Assembly (NCBI GenBank): GCA_024138015.1
Contig: JAMXBB010000007.1
Coordinates: forward strand, 66,401,422 to 66,465,421
DNA: 64,000 bases
Direction: 5' to 3'
Source of the DNA: Lumnitzera littorea
Lineage: Eukaryota; Streptophyta; Magnoliopsida; Myrtales; Combretaceae
Positions 34,616-46,305 of the stretch are shown here, one piece after another. Position 1 is the first letter of the stretch. Every line of letters begins with the position of its first letter. The notes beneath the pieces are model-generated. The model was not told the DNA's origin. It did no database searches and saw only the letters and a list, made by a program, of their open reading frames with translations. Both the position numbers and the translations under genes were made by a program.

Positions 34616-35063
34616 ATCGTCAATTGTTAGACAAAAGGCAGGCTTGTCTTTAATTTCAATAGTAAGGGGCTGAATCTTGACTCCACTAGATATCTAGCTC
34701 ATAGATGCTAGAGTGGCTAAAGCATCAGCAAATTGATTTTGAGTTCTTAGTACGTGATTTCTTTGAATTTCCCCATCAATTCAGTCAAGTGCTAGTGATA
34801 AGGTAATAGTTTAGGATCATTCTTCTTGTACTCTCCCCAAGCTTAGCCAATAATGAGTGTAGAGTCCCTATACACTTCTAATTCTTAGATGTCTTTGTCT
34901 AGGGCCATTTTGAGTCCCATGATGCATGCTTCACACTTAGCGATATTATTAGTGTATAGGAAAACAAGCCTTATAACCATAGGGTATTGAGTACCTTCAG
35001 GGGATATTAGTATTACCCCAATTCTATACCCAAATACATTGGCTGTACCGTTAAAGAACATCT
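34616..35063 (-). pseudogene. G1 second RNase H domain
   Basis: Begins FFNGTANVFGYRIGVILIS, where the catalytic Asp of FDG is Asn. It continues TNNIAKCEACIMGLKMALDK and ELEVYRDSTLIIG. Its place after the first RNase H and before integrase matches the Tat lineage and the arrangement in element E. Frame decay increases towards 34680. Confidence 0.78.
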
Positions 35064-35808
35064 TCTACTTTGGTGGCTTGCCATCTTCTCCTTTATCAGA
35101 GCTTCCCTCAACTGTTAAGATATTCTCATCGGGGAAATTGACTTGTTCCTCTTGGGGAGTGCTATCGGATGAATTTTTTGCTAATTGATCTGCTAAAGCT
35201 TGCCTTTTGACTAAATTCTGGTTTGCATACGTAATATCAAACTGTAATAGTAACATTTGCCACTTCGAGATTCTGCCAATTAGGGCTGGTTTGTTTGCTA
35301 AGTACTTCAAGGGATCATGCTGAGTCAATAATTCAACTTGGTAGTAAAGTGTGTATTATCTGAGCCGATGCATTATCCAGACTAAAGCATAACAAGTTCT
35401 TTCAATTTCTAAATATTTATGTTCCCCTTCAATGAATTTCTTGCTCAAGTAGTATGCAACCCGTTATTTTCCTTCCTCGTCTTTTTGACCTAGTATATGC
35501 CCCATAGACTCTGGTAATATTGTTAGGTACAGAAATAAAGGCTTCCCAGGTTTTGGAGCTACTAAAATAAGATGGTTCATGAGGTATTCTTTTGTCGTTG
35601 TAAAGGCTTACTCGTATTCTTCTTCCCAATTGATCTTGGCGTTCTTTTTCAATAACTTAAACAAGGGGTGGCACTTGTCAATGAGTTGAGATATGAACTG
35701 GGCTATATAGTTTAAACAACCCAATAAACCTTTTATTTCTTTTAATGTACGTAGAGGGGGTAGGTCAATTATTGCTTTGACTTTATCAGGGTCCACTTCG
35801 ATGCCCTT
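35064..35808 (-). pseudogene. G1 RNase H (first domain)
   Basis: Open pieces at 35608-35796, 35429-35629 and 35065-35328 carry the connection region VDPDKVKAIIDLPPLRTLKE and GLLGCLNYIAQFI. RNase H blocks follow: KPLFLYLTILPESMGHILGQ, VAYYLSKKFIEGEHKYLEIE, DPLKYLANKPALIGRISKWQ and LADQLAKNS. Two frame changes and several stops. Confidence 0.85.
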
Positions 35809-36423
35809 TTAGCTGATTATAAAACCTAATAATTTCCCTAAAGTCACTTCAAAGGTACATTTCTTTGGGTTGAGCTTTAGCTGGAATTTTCTCAACCTAT
35901 CAAACAATCTCCTCAGATTATCCATATGATTTTCTTGTTCTCTAGACTTTGCAATCATATCTTCAATATATACTTCAACTTCTTTATGCATTATGTTATG
36001 AAAGATCGCTACCATAGCCCTTTGATAAATTGCCCCAGCATTTTTGAGTTCGAAAGGCATTACTTTGTAGTAAAATGTGCCCCAAGTTGTGATAAATGTT
36101 GTCTTAGCTTTATCTTCTTCAGAAATTTGAATTTGATTATATCTAAAGAATCCATCCATGAAAGAGAAAAGATGGTTTCCAACTGTGTTATTGACCAAGA
36201 CATCATTATGGGGCAAGAGAGAATTATCTTTAAGGATTGCTTAATTAAGGTCTCAAAAGTCTACACACACTCTAACTTTCCCATTCTTCTTCATTATAAG
36301 CACAATGTTAGCTACCCATTCGAGATAATCAAATACCTCGATAAAACCGATCTCTAGCAATTTTCTAACTTCTTCCTTGATCTTCAATAGGACATCCGGT
36401 TAGAACCTTCTTAACATTTGTTT
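35809..36423 (-). pseudogene. G1 reverse transcriptase
   Basis: The open 135-codon part (35809-36216) contains HLFSFMDGFFRYNQIQIS, TTWGTFYYKVMPFELKNAGA and the catalytic box VYIEDMIAKS. The first Asp of YxDD is Glu (codon 35964-35962), a non-functional change. KLNPKKCTFEVTLGKLLGF follows. Upstream, EWVANIVLIMKKNGKVRV and VDF/DLN carry the fingers motifs with stops. This is one of the least decayed parts of G1. Confidence 0.9.
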
Positions 36424-37350
36424 CTAGGTTTTGATATCCTCTCGTATAGGTAATCGATGGACTATGATCGACAAATCTAATCCAAGTATATCTTCATAAG
36501 ACCATTCGAATACATCTTGGTATTCAGATAGTAATGTAGTCATTTCTACCTTTTGGTCTTCTTTCAAATTTCCTCCAATCTTCAACACCTTAGGGTTATC
36601 ATAAGTCCTAACATTAATTATCTTAGTTGGCTCGTTAATGGAAATTTTACTTATTTCACGTTTTTGCCAGATTTCTTGCACGTCATTATGGTCATTAACA
36701 TCACTCCTGACAATTAAGCCAATAAGGCTAGAGGTGATATCAATATTTTCATCACCTACCTGCGCGAGGTATCCATGGCCTTTATTTAGATCATTAGATC
36801 TGGAAAAAAGAAAAGTATGTCAAAGAAAGAGTGTAAGTAAGGAAGAAGTGAATAGAAAAGAGATTGATTCTTATTTAGAGGAATCTTCTTTTAAGTACAA
36901 TTATTTGTAAGACAAAAGGTAATTTATTACAAAACTCTATAAAATACTGGACCGTGATTCATCTTTTATCTTAAGGAAGACTTATTATTATTCATAGGGA
37001 TGGAGAACCAATTGTTCAAGTACTGGGACTTGTTGGATGGACTAGCCACTTTCTTTATGCTGGAGGTATCCTCTTTGGCAGGTTTTAACTTCTGGATTTC
37101 AACCCGATTGAAAGTTCTTGATAATGGTGGGAAGGTCATCAAAGCATGATACAACTTGTCACCTTTTCTATCCTTAGCTTGCATTACTTACAACTCCTCC
37201 ATCGAGGTCGAAATGTATCTTAGCCCATATGTTCCAAATTTGCCTTCTTTGAACTTTGGCCTCTCATTTTTCTCCCAATTGGTGATCATGTACACCTCAT
37301 CAAACATTTGGAGTCTAAAGTCCTCTTGCTCCTCTATACCAAGATAGGGT
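36424..37350 (-). pseudogene. G1 protease-RT linker
   Basis: Reads DVFEWSYEDILGLDLSIIVH at 36430-36500, the conserved run before RT, equivalent to FAWTYDEM in F and FAWSPSDM in E. Upstream is variable: 36966-37184 reads MQAKDRKGDKLYHALMTF, a charged linker. Open stretches alternate with stops. Confidence 0.7.
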
Positions 37351-37850
37351 ATAGTTATCTCTTTGTAGATTTCATAATCCTAGTCACCCAAAATCATGAT
37401 GACCTGGCTATTAGAAATGAACTTAACTTTTTGGTGAAGACTTAACGGTATGGCCCCTGCTAAATGTATCCAAGGTCTTCCCAATAACAGATTGAAGGTC
37501 CTTGGAATGTCCAAAACTTAGAATGAGATGTTGAATGTCTATGAGTTGATATCCAATGGTAAGTTGATCTCCCCTATTATTTCTCTCCTAAATCTATCAA
37601 AAGCTCTTATTGTTGTCAATTTCGGCTTGATAGTGGTTGTATCAATGCTCAATAGATCCAGGGTAGCTAGAAGGCTAGAAGGCAGACATTCAAAGATGAC
37701 CTGTTGTTGATGAGGACTCTTGTTGTGATGATGTTACTTATCCTCATTATTATGAATAGAGACTTTGTGTGCTGGTTACCTTCTCTACCTAGTTACTTGA
37801 TGGAGAAAGAAATTTGATCCATAGTGAGGATGGAATTGGCGATAGATCTA
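37351..37850 (-). pseudogene. G1 aspartic protease
   Basis: The active-site run reads RVLINNRSSLNVCLLA at about 37678-37725. The expected D-N/T-G is N-N-R, two G-to-A changes. Downstream are IRAFDRFRREIIGEINLPL and LDIPRTFNLLLGRPWIHLAG, the typical second half of the fold, then LHQKVKFI. It would process Gag-Pol. Multiple stops. Confidence 0.75.
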
Positions 37851-38639
37851 ATCCTTTCAAACGATATTTCATGAAGGACTTTGACTTCCCTTAAAGTTTT
37901 GAACAAAGCTTCCCAATGCAGATTTAATGCCATCAAGAGACTTATGAAGGATATTTGTGCTAGAGCCTTAACAAGCTGATCCATTATTTTATACTCACTA
38001 AACTTAATCATCTTGGTGAAGGTAGACAATCTTTCTTCAGTTTGTTCATTGTTTAGTCTTTCTAGCATGGCCTCATTTTTCAAGTCTTCACTTAGATCAT
38101 AGATCCTACCAAAGTGGGTAATCCCTCCTACAAGAGAGCTCGACTGTCCCTAGTTTATTACTTAGTAGTTGAGAGGGGCAGTTTTATAATTTTTGGGGGG
38201 CTACAAGCATATGGAAGGTGTACTGTTTAGTTTACTTCTCTTCTTGTCTATAGAATCTATAAACCCTAGGCTCTCGATTGGAACCGATCATGTTGATGAC
38301 GAGCCTTGAGTCGTCAAATATCATATTGATGATGGGCTTATGGTTCGACGGGGTGTTGTTGTTGACATTTGGAGCAGGAGCCTCCATAAAATCTAGTTAT
38401 ATTGTACCTTCATCAATTAAGTCTTGAATTTTGTTCTTTAACCTCTAGTATGAGTCGATTGAATGGCTTACTTACCCTAGATGATACTGACATCTTACAT
38501 TAGGATAAAAAATCTCAACCTGTACCTTTTACTAGGAACCTCAAAATGGAGTAAATTATCTCTTCTTAGTTTTTCAAGAACCTAATTGAGTGAAACCGGT
38601 ATTTTGGTGAACTACCTTAAGGCCCTGCTAACCTCTAGT
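37851..38639 (-). pseudogene. G1 gag C-terminus with zinc knuckle
   Basis: At about 38416-38500 the frame reads CQYHLG/VSHSIDSY/RLKNKIQDLID, a decayed C-x2-H...H...C knuckle whose last Cys is Tyr, followed by the same LK.K.QDLID tail seen in element D. ORF 37793-38083 is one of the frames of this decayed stretch. Nucleocapsid would bind element RNA. Confidence 0.55.
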
Positions 38640-39785
38640 TAGCTTCTATATTGTTGTTGAGTTAGTGGAGGATTTGCCTTAAAAGAGACTTGGGTGTTAG
38701 GCTTGGTATTCAAATTGACCATGCTGATAGTAACTTCTTTAGGCTTAGTGGTGGGTTTAGCAGAGGGTGGTCTTCTATCTGATGTCTCTTGTACCTTGCC
38801 AGAGGAAATGGTACTCTCAATTTGACACCTTGCTACCATTACTTTTGCAAAGCTAAAAGAGGCTTGTCTAATCAGGTAAATAAAGTAGGGTCTCTTAAGA
38901 GTGTTGATAAAAGTCGTAGTTAGCTCTTTCTTAATCACGGGGGTAGATACCTTTGTAACTAAGGACCTCTACCTTTGGTTTACTCTTTGAAAGATCATTG
39001 TACCTCTTCCTTAGGGCAACCAAATCCATCACGGTTGGCGCCACTTTAACGTTGAATCTATATCGCTCATAGAATGCTCCAGCCAGCTTTTCCTACGTAT
39101 TCGCCTGATTCAAGTCTGATTAGGCATACCAAGTTAAAGTAGGGCCAGTTAGGCTGTACTGAAAGGTCTGGACTATAAGCTGGTCATATTGCACATACTT
39201 GCCCATCTTGCGTACATATAGCCGGGTGTGCCGCTTAAGGCATCCAGTCCCATTGTATTTTTCGAAGTTAAGTACTTTGAACTCTTCTAGGAAGCTTCTA
39301 TAATCATAGGCAAAGAAGTCTATTTTATTAGCATGCTCAAATCTATCATACCCTTCGAACATTTTCATTTTTTCAATGATTTGTTGAGTTAGCGGCTTCT
39401 TAAGCTCTTTTAATCTATTTTGATCAACTTCAGGCTTTGGATTGATCAGGAACAAGTAAGTGTTTAGCTCAAAAGTTGGGTTGGCCTTTGGAAATACCCC
39501 TTCTATTTCAAAGGATTCAAAGGCCTGATTGACCTTGGGGTAGGCCTTATCCACTTCAAGGGGTGGGGCTTCAACATTCTTTTCACATCAGGCTTTAGAA
39601 CTTTCTTCATTTAATGGAGCTATAGACCTAAGCAAGGTAATACTATCAGTAAGAAAGCTTAGTTGATCTACAATCTTCCGCACTGTTCTCTCTAAAAATT
39701 GAAACCTTAGCTTAGTGGAATCAAGAACCTTGGGGTTGACATTGCCGTTATTGGTATTGGTGTTGTCGTTTCCTTGGTTAGCCAT
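38640..39785 (-). pseudogene. G1 gag, matrix and capsid region
   Basis: Starts at ATG 39785 (MANQGNDNTNTNNGN), an Asn-rich start after which RFQFLERTVRKIVDQLSFL follows. The capsid core reads FKVLNFEKYNGTGCLKRHTR, YVRKMGKYVQYDQLIVQTF and YSLTGPTLTWYA, then AFYERYRFNVKVAPTVMDL. It is collinear with the gag of D. 39120-39554 is open for 144 codons. Stops after TWYA and at 39588 correspond to Gln or Lys positions. Confidence 0.85.
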
Positions 39786-41033
39786 TCTGGTTTGAGAACA
39801 GGTTTTGATAGGCCTTCTCTGGAAAATTTGACATTTGGGAGCTATCTTAGCAACCTAGTTAAAACCACTTCTCAATTAGTTAGCACACGAATATTTTAAT
39901 TTTTGAAAGAATGTAAATGAATGAAATGGAAATAAGCCACAAGAATGGAAAGGAGGGAATTGATGAATAATTAACAAAATGACAAGTTATTTATTATTTT
40001 TGAATTCCTAGAGTTTTATTACATAAAAGAAAGGAAAAGATACAAATTTATCTATACTAATTTTCTTTTTTTTTTCTATGGGCTGAATGACATTGTCTTC
40101 TCCTTCTTTTGATCATGTTTAGTCGCTTCTTCAAACTCTTGAATCTTCTTCTATGCCATCTTCAGCCAATATTTCAAGGCGTGCAACCTTTACCTAGACT
40201 CTTGAAATAGGCTTTCCCATATATCTTTTTCATCATAAAGGACCTCCATACAAGCTTTTACTTGGTTCATATAGGTCATCATTTCAGAGCTAGGGTACAT
40301 AGGGGAAAGTTGAAGGACTTCTAGTGCCTGATACCACATTGTGCCCACCTTGTGAAGTTGATTGTATAAGTACTCTTTAGTGACCCGATGCTTGTCTACT
40401 TCTCCTATGAATTCACTTAAATCGACGTTAGGGCTTACAATCTTAGTATCCTATGAAGCTTTGATCTTATGAAGCTTAGATAGTTATTATATGGAGTGGG
40501 GATCTTCGAGGTTAAGGGTGAATGGCTCCAATGAAGACTTGTGAACTATGTCCTAGATCTCCCCAAACTGCCTTATCATGTTGTTTGGATAGTAACCTAT
40601 ACACTAACTCATTCCAATCAATGGTATGGCATGATAACCTTTACAAACCAGTATGACTTTAGTGTAACTGCTCCATCTAGTGGTCCACAGTATGTCTTCA
40701 ACATAGAAATCTTGTAGAACTTCTATCCAAAGCAAGGTAAGGATATTTTCTAGCAATTTGATCTTATCAATGAAAGAGTCAATAAGCTCAATCTTATTGG
40801 CAAATGTACTACTTATTAAATCTATCCCAAAACATTTGATGTGACTGACGAACCACACCATTAACAATACCATGCTTGTCTTAAGATCTCCACAGCCTCT
40901 TTTCTTAAAGAAATTAAGGTTCCTTATCTGTTTAGCAAGTAGGGTAGAAATATAAGACTTCCCTTCCCATAACTGAGCCACTAATTCAATCACCTTGAAG
41001 TGTATAAGAAAAGACCTACTTAGAAATAAGACG
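39786..41033 (-). pseudogene. G1 ORF1, C-terminal part (upstream of gag)
   Basis: The open 129-codon stretch 40604-40993 reads EGKSYISTLLAKQIRNLNFF, MVLLMVWFVSHIKCFGI, LTLLWIEVLQDFYVEDILW and YHAIPLIGMS. It continues CIGYYPNNMIRQFG, then a charged helical tail to about 39800. From memory this resembles plant DUF7745, a domain often found next to gypsy elements and in the extra ORF upstream of gag in Tat/Ogre elements. Its role is unknown. The N-terminal part lies at 60521-61045, separated by the G2 insertion. Stops at 40601 and others show decay. Confidence 0.6.
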
Positions 41034-41038
41034 GTAGC
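41034..41038. repeat. Target-site duplication GTAGC, left copy (G2)
   Basis: GTAGC immediately precedes the G2 LTR start and is repeated at 60516-60520 immediately after the other LTR. Confidence 0.92.
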
Positions 41039-43478
41039 TGTCGAGCTTGGTTTTTCACCCTCCCGATTCTAAAATTAGGTCTTCTTTAAACTGACTAGTA
41101 TTAAACCCTAACCCTTTAATATTAGCACTCGACTAGGGTTTAAAGAAAACAATTTTTTCAACTTGAAAAGATTTGGAGTCGCCACCCGACCAGAGTTGAG
41201 AAAAGGGGTTAAGTTATAACCAATTGGGTGGATTGGTTATAACTTAGTTACTGGTCTATCGATTTAAAAAAACCAAGTTATAAAACGACTTTTTGAAAAC
41301 CAAAGAATCTAGATCCGAAGGCTAATTTATTAAACCCTATATGGGTACCACTTTTTAACTTTCCAAATTTAGCCTCACTTTTCAGATATACCCTTTTTAA
41401 TTTCCAAAACAATTAATTATAATATACGCAACTAAATTGATCAATGTACATAAATATCTAAAAATGGAAAAAATAAAACTTTCCATATTTTAAATCACCC
41501 TGTATTGACTTACGGGTGCCTACGTACCCGCTATTCAGGATTAGAATTCCATAGTTCGTTTACCAAAAACATAGTGGGTTGATTTAATTTTAATTTTGGA
41601 AAAACAATTGAGTTTATGTTTTTATCCATTTTGATTTTATTTGAAGAAATTTTCTAAGGGTCCTAAATTGGTTTATTTTTGGAAAATCAAAAGTGCCCTA
41701 ATTTGGAAAATGATTAATTTATTTTTATTTTTGAAAAGTTATTTTCTAAGTGATAAAAACAATTTTCATTGTTATCATTATTTTTTCTTTTTTTTATTAT
41801 TTTATCTATTTCTATTATAAATAAAAAAAAACTAAACTCTTTTTTCTTTTTTTTTTCTTTTCCCCTTTTTTTATTTTACAAATACATTCACAAATTACAA
41901 CAAATAGTAAAACAAAATACATAAAATAAATTGATAAATAAAAAAAAAAAGGAAAACAGCTTAGACCAAAACTAAAGGGAAGAGGCGTGGGTTGGATCCT
42001 TGGGTCGAGAGCTGAGTCGATTCGTAGCGGAGTCGGGTTAGTACCGAGTTAGAGTCGGGTCTAGATTGAGTCGAATCCGGGTTGCTTCCTACAATTGATG
42101 TAGTGCAATGGAGGCCATTTCGATGGGTTTTCAAAGGAGGTAAATGTGGTTTTGTGTCAAAGTTATTGGACTTTGGGGGGGTATTTTCAATGCTACCACA
42201 TTTGGTGACCATCTGGTGGTGGTTGTAGTGAAGTGGCGGCATTCGTAAATGAGAGAGTGAGGGCATTGTGGGTGTATGGTTTAGTAGAGTGGTGGCGGCT
42301 ATTGGTGGTCATGTGTTGGTGGATGGTGTGGTGGGTAGTGGGTCGAAAGGGTTTGGTGGTCTGGGCTGTACGCATGTGTAGTGTCGTAGTACGAGTGTAT
42401 GAGAGGGTAAGGTTTACAAGGTGGTGTGTTTGTCTCATGGGTCAAGTGAAAGAGAGGTCAAGGAGGGCTGTATGTGAATGGGTTTGGCCGAGATCGAAGA
42501 GAGAGGGGTTTAGTTAAGAGAGAGAGAGAGATTGGATGGAGGGAGAAGGTGAGGCCAAGAGAGAGAGACTCATGGAGAGAGGGAGAGAGACCATGAAAAG
42601 AGAAAGAGGATCAGTTAAAGAAAGGTGAAGTCGAGAGTAAGAGTGAGAGATTGTAAAGAGAGAGAGAGAAGTTGGATGGTGGTAGGTCCCCTCCTTTGCT
42701 GTTCAGTATGGTTTTTTTTTAAAAAACTAAACCCCCCCTCCACTATTTTTCTTTCTTTTTTTTTTCTTCCCCCTTTGTGTATGATTGTATGATATGATAA
42801 AAAAGGAAAAGAATAAGGAAGAATAAGGAAAGGGGAGGAAAAAATGGGGGGAAGGAAAATTTGTTGTCATGGCCAATCATAAAGCGTCACGTGTCGCAAT
42901 TAGATACGTGGCCCAATGACGGCCTAACATGTAGCAACGCAATGAGTTAGAAAAGAAAAAGACAAAAAGGTATTTCTCTATGCCTTTAGTGAGTTTCGAA
43001 CCTCTGATCTCTAGTTAATCCCAATTGCAATATCCATGTGTTTTACCGTTAGGCCGTTGGCATATGTCTTGTCTATATGTACAATTAAATTACACATATA
43101 GACTCTATCAGCTTGAGCTAGATTTAAATCTAAACCCAGGTTCAATAGCTTAATTTCTAAATCTAAATTAAAATTAAAAATCTATTCTAACAAAATGTTA
43201 TTTTCTAAAATCTTATTATCTTTTTTTCAATTTTTTGTGACTTTTCAAAAATTTTTATGTACTTTTCCAAAATTTTCCATTTTTTTGTATTTTTTATAAA
43301 TTTTTTATTTTTTGTGCTTTTTCCTATTTTTTGTATTTTTCTAGAATTCCTATTTTTTCTAAATTTCTTCATTTTTTTATGGTTTTCATTAATTTTCTAT
43401 TTTTTGAAGCTTTTTCTAATTTAGGACCTTATAACTTAATCTGAAAATAAAAAGGGCAGCAAAAATTAGATGTCTACA
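41039..43478 (-). repeat. 3' LTR of G2
   Basis: TGTCGAGCTTGG to AGATGTCTACA, 2440 bp. It is collinear with 57987-60515 and distantly with the G1 LTRs. A GC-richer part lies at 41960-42700 with GA repeats at 42515-42680. Proline/His-rich ORFs in that part (41961-42266, 42193-42438) are not supported as genes. Tandem GAGTCG units are fewer than in the partner LTR. Confidence 0.93.
42515..42680. repeat. GA-rich low-complexity run
   Basis: GAGAGAGAGAGATTGG and related purine runs. The counterpart in the other G2 LTR lies at 59560-59715. Confidence 0.7.
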
Positions 43479-43974
43479 GCTGCTCTTCTTTATGGTAACA
43501 TTTGAGCAAAACTTTACCACAAAGATAAAACAAATACTATTTTTGCCCTGAGAATGGATTTTATGCTAAGAAGCACTACAGTTAGCTAGTTATCATAGGT
43601 CCAATCCATTGAGGACTTGGAGAAGAGACGGGTGGCACTCAAAGAGTTGACCGAAAGACCAAAAGAAGAATTGAAGTCTGGTCATGCTCTTATGAACTGA
43701 CTAAGCAAAGTGAAACGAGCGAAGTGCTCCCTGTGCCTGTTAAGGCCCTAAGAAGAATGAGGAAACTTGGTCGTACCCTAGTGAGCTGATTAACCAAAGT
43801 GGGCGGAGCACTCTTAGAGCTGGCTAAGACCCTAAACTAGATGAGATGGGTAAGCGCTCCTAAGGTTGGCTAAAATCCTAAACTGATAAAGTAAACTTAG
43901 TCATACCCTAATGAGCTAATTAATCAATGTAGGCAAAGCGCTCCTAGAGCTAGCTAAGACCCTAGACCGATACC
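43479..43974 (-). other. G2 polypurine tract and start of 3' UTR
   Basis: The purine tract is 43479-43491. From about 43660 degenerate units of roughly 100 bp appear (CTGGTCATGCTC, ACTTGGTCGTACCC, with GGCTAAGACCCTAAAC), leading into the regular array. No ORF. Confidence 0.6.
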
Positions 43975-44870
43975 TAGTAGTGCTTTACTATGCTAACTAG
44001 GTAGATGCATCTCTCGGGGAACCCTGAAATGGGATCGATCTAGAACCTAGTTGTACCTCACAAGGCTCACTAGCCTAGGTAGAAGCATCTCTCGAGGACT
44101 AGCAATCCTAAAATGGGGATCGATCTAAAACCTAGTCGTACCTCATAAGGCTCACTAACCTAGGCGAAAGCATCTCTTAAGGATTAGCAACCCTAAAATG
44201 GGATCGATCTAAAACTTGGTCATGCCTCATAAAGCTCACTAACCTAAGCGGGAGCATCTCTTGGGGACTAGTAACCCTAAAATGGGGATCGATCTAAAAC
44301 CTGGTTATGCCTCGCAAGGCTCGCTAACCTAGGCGAGAGCGTCTCTCGAGGACTAGCAACCTTAAAATTTAATTGATCTGGAAGACCTGGTAGTGCTCTT
44401 TTAAGCTGACTATCCTAAGCGGGAGCGTCTCTCGAGGACTAACAATCTTAAAATTTGATTGATCTAGAAGACCTGGTAGTGCTCCTTTGAGCTGACTATC
44501 CAAGGTAGGCGCATCTCTCGGGGACTAGCAACCCTAAAATTTAATTGATCTAAAACCTGGTAGTACTCCTTTAAGCTGACTATCCTAGGCGACGCGTCTC
44601 TCGAGGACTAGTAACCCTAAAATTTGCTTGATTTGGAAAACCTAGTAGTGCTCTTTTGAGCTGACTATCCTAGGTAGGAGTGTCTCTCGAAGACTAGTAA
44701 CCCTAAAATTTGATTGATCTGGAAGACCTGATAGTGCTCCTTGGAGTTGACTATCTTAGGTAAATACATCTCTCAAGGACTAACAATCTTAAAATTTGAT
44801 CGATCTAGAAAACTTGGTTGTACCTCACTAAGCTCATTAACCTAGGTAAGATGGGCGAAGTGCTCCCAAA
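43975..44870 (-). repeat. G2 tandem array 1, about 85-bp unit
   Basis: Ten copies marked by GATCGATCT or TTGATCTGGA followed by ACCTGGT, spaced about 83-87 bp. The first four copies resemble the G1 units most; later ones drift to TTGATCTGGAAGACCTGGTA. Homology with the G1 array shows the unit predates the split of the two element types. Confidence 0.9.
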
Positions 44871-45325
44871 GCTAGTTAAGACCCTTAATTGAAAATAGAT
44901 GAAGAGAAGCGCCCCTTAGGCTTACCTAGGAGGATTTGATGAGAGAAGTGCCCCATAGGCTCACTAAGAGACAAGCGATGTGGAGATGCACCCCGTAGGC
45001 TCGCTTGAGTAGATTTGATGAGAAAAGCGCCTTATGGGCTCGCTAAGAGATAGTTGAAAGAAAGTGCTTAATGGGCTCCTTAAGAAGATAAGATGAAGAG
45101 AAGTGCCCTACGGGCTTGCTGCAAGATTGGTGAAAGAGAAGCGCCCTGTAGGCTTGCTCAAAAGAATCGGGTGAATGAAAGAACCTTATAGGTTTGGTAA
45201 AGGAATAGAAGCGCTTCACATGCTCACTAAGAGAATTTGATGAAGAGAAGCGCCTCGTGGGCTCATTTCGAGAATTAGTAAAAGAAAGTGCTCAACAGGC
45301 TTGCTAAAGACCTTATATGGAGTTA
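44871..45325 (-). repeat. G2 tandem array 2, about 50-bp unit
   Basis: Seven to eight imperfect units around GAGAAGCGCCCTGTAGGCTTG and CTCACTAAGAGA. Irregular spacing, with units mostly 45-60 bp. Confidence 0.75.
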
Positions 45326-46305
45326 ATGACGGAGGGGTTGAAAGATGGCTAGCAGCCTAGAAAGATAAGACGGCACCCTAAAAGCTAAAGAGATCCTTAA
45401 AATGAAAGACAAGATAGCGCCCTAAAGGTTGGCTAAATCCCTAAGAAGAAATAAATAGGAGTTAGTGCTCTAAGAGCTTGCTAATACCTTAGAAAGACGG
45501 GACAATGCCCTAAAGGCTTACTGGAACCCTAAAAAGAATAAGAAAGGTTAGCACTTTAAGAGCTTACTTGAACCCTAAGAGAAAGACGGGACAGCACCTT
45601 AAAGGCTGGCTGGAACCTTAAGAGAAAGATGAGACAGTGTCCTAAAAGCTGGTTAGAACCCGAAGAGAAAGACGAGATAGCACCCTAAAGGCTGGCTAGA
45701 ACCTTAAAAAGAATAAAAGAGGGATTAGTGCTCTAAGAGTTGGCTTGAATCTTGAGATAAAGATGGGACGGTGCCCTAAAAGTTGACTAGAACTCTAAAA
45801 AGAATAAAGGAGGGATCAATGCTCTAAGAGCTGGCTTGAACCCTAAGAGAAAGACAAGACAGCGCCCTAAAGGCTAGTTGGAACCCTGAAAAGAATAAAA
45901 GAGGGATCAGTGCTCTAAGAGCTAGCTTAAACCCTAAGAGGAAGATGGGATAGCACCCTAAAGGCTAGCTAGAACCCTAAAAAGAATAAAAGAGGGATCA
46001 ACGCTCTAAGAGTTAGCTTGAAACTGAAGAGAAAAACGGGACAACACCCTAAAGGTTGGTTAAAACCCTGAAAAGAATAAAAAAGAGATCAACGCCCTAA
46101 GAACTAGCTTGAACCCTAAGAAAAAGATAGGATAGCACCCTAAAGGCTAGCTGGAACCCTGAAAAGAATAAAAGAGGGATTAATGCTCTAAGAGATAGCT
46201 TAAACCCTAAGAGAAAGACAGGACAATGTCCTAAAGGCTTGTTAGAACCCTAAAAAGAATAAAAGAGGGATCAGTGCTCTAAGAGTTGACTTGGACCCTA
46301 AGAGA
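45326..46305 (-). repeat. G2 tandem array 3 (part 1), about 91-bp unit
   Basis: Units contain AAAAGAATAAAAGAGGGATC, GCTCTAAGAGCTGGCTTGAA, AGAGAAAGACGGGACAG and GCCCTAAAGGCTGGCTGGAA. About ten copies lie here; the array continues after H at 53510. The unit contains lone CCCTAAA heptamers but is not telomeric. Confidence 0.9.
46301..46305. repeat. Target-site duplication AGAGA, left copy (H)
   Basis: AGAGA precedes the left LTR of H; the same bases follow the right LTR at 53510-53514. Confidence 0.9.

Noticed and set aside
35926..36357. 143-codon plus-strand ORF
   Set aside because: It overlaps the clear minus-strand RT of G1 in an opposite frame and has no family features.
41961..42517. His/Thr/Pro-rich and Trp/Val-rich ORFs in the G2 LTR (41961-42266, 42193-42438, 42233-42517)
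   Set aside because: They overlap on both strands in a GC-richer LTR segment and are not preserved as frames in the partner LTR.
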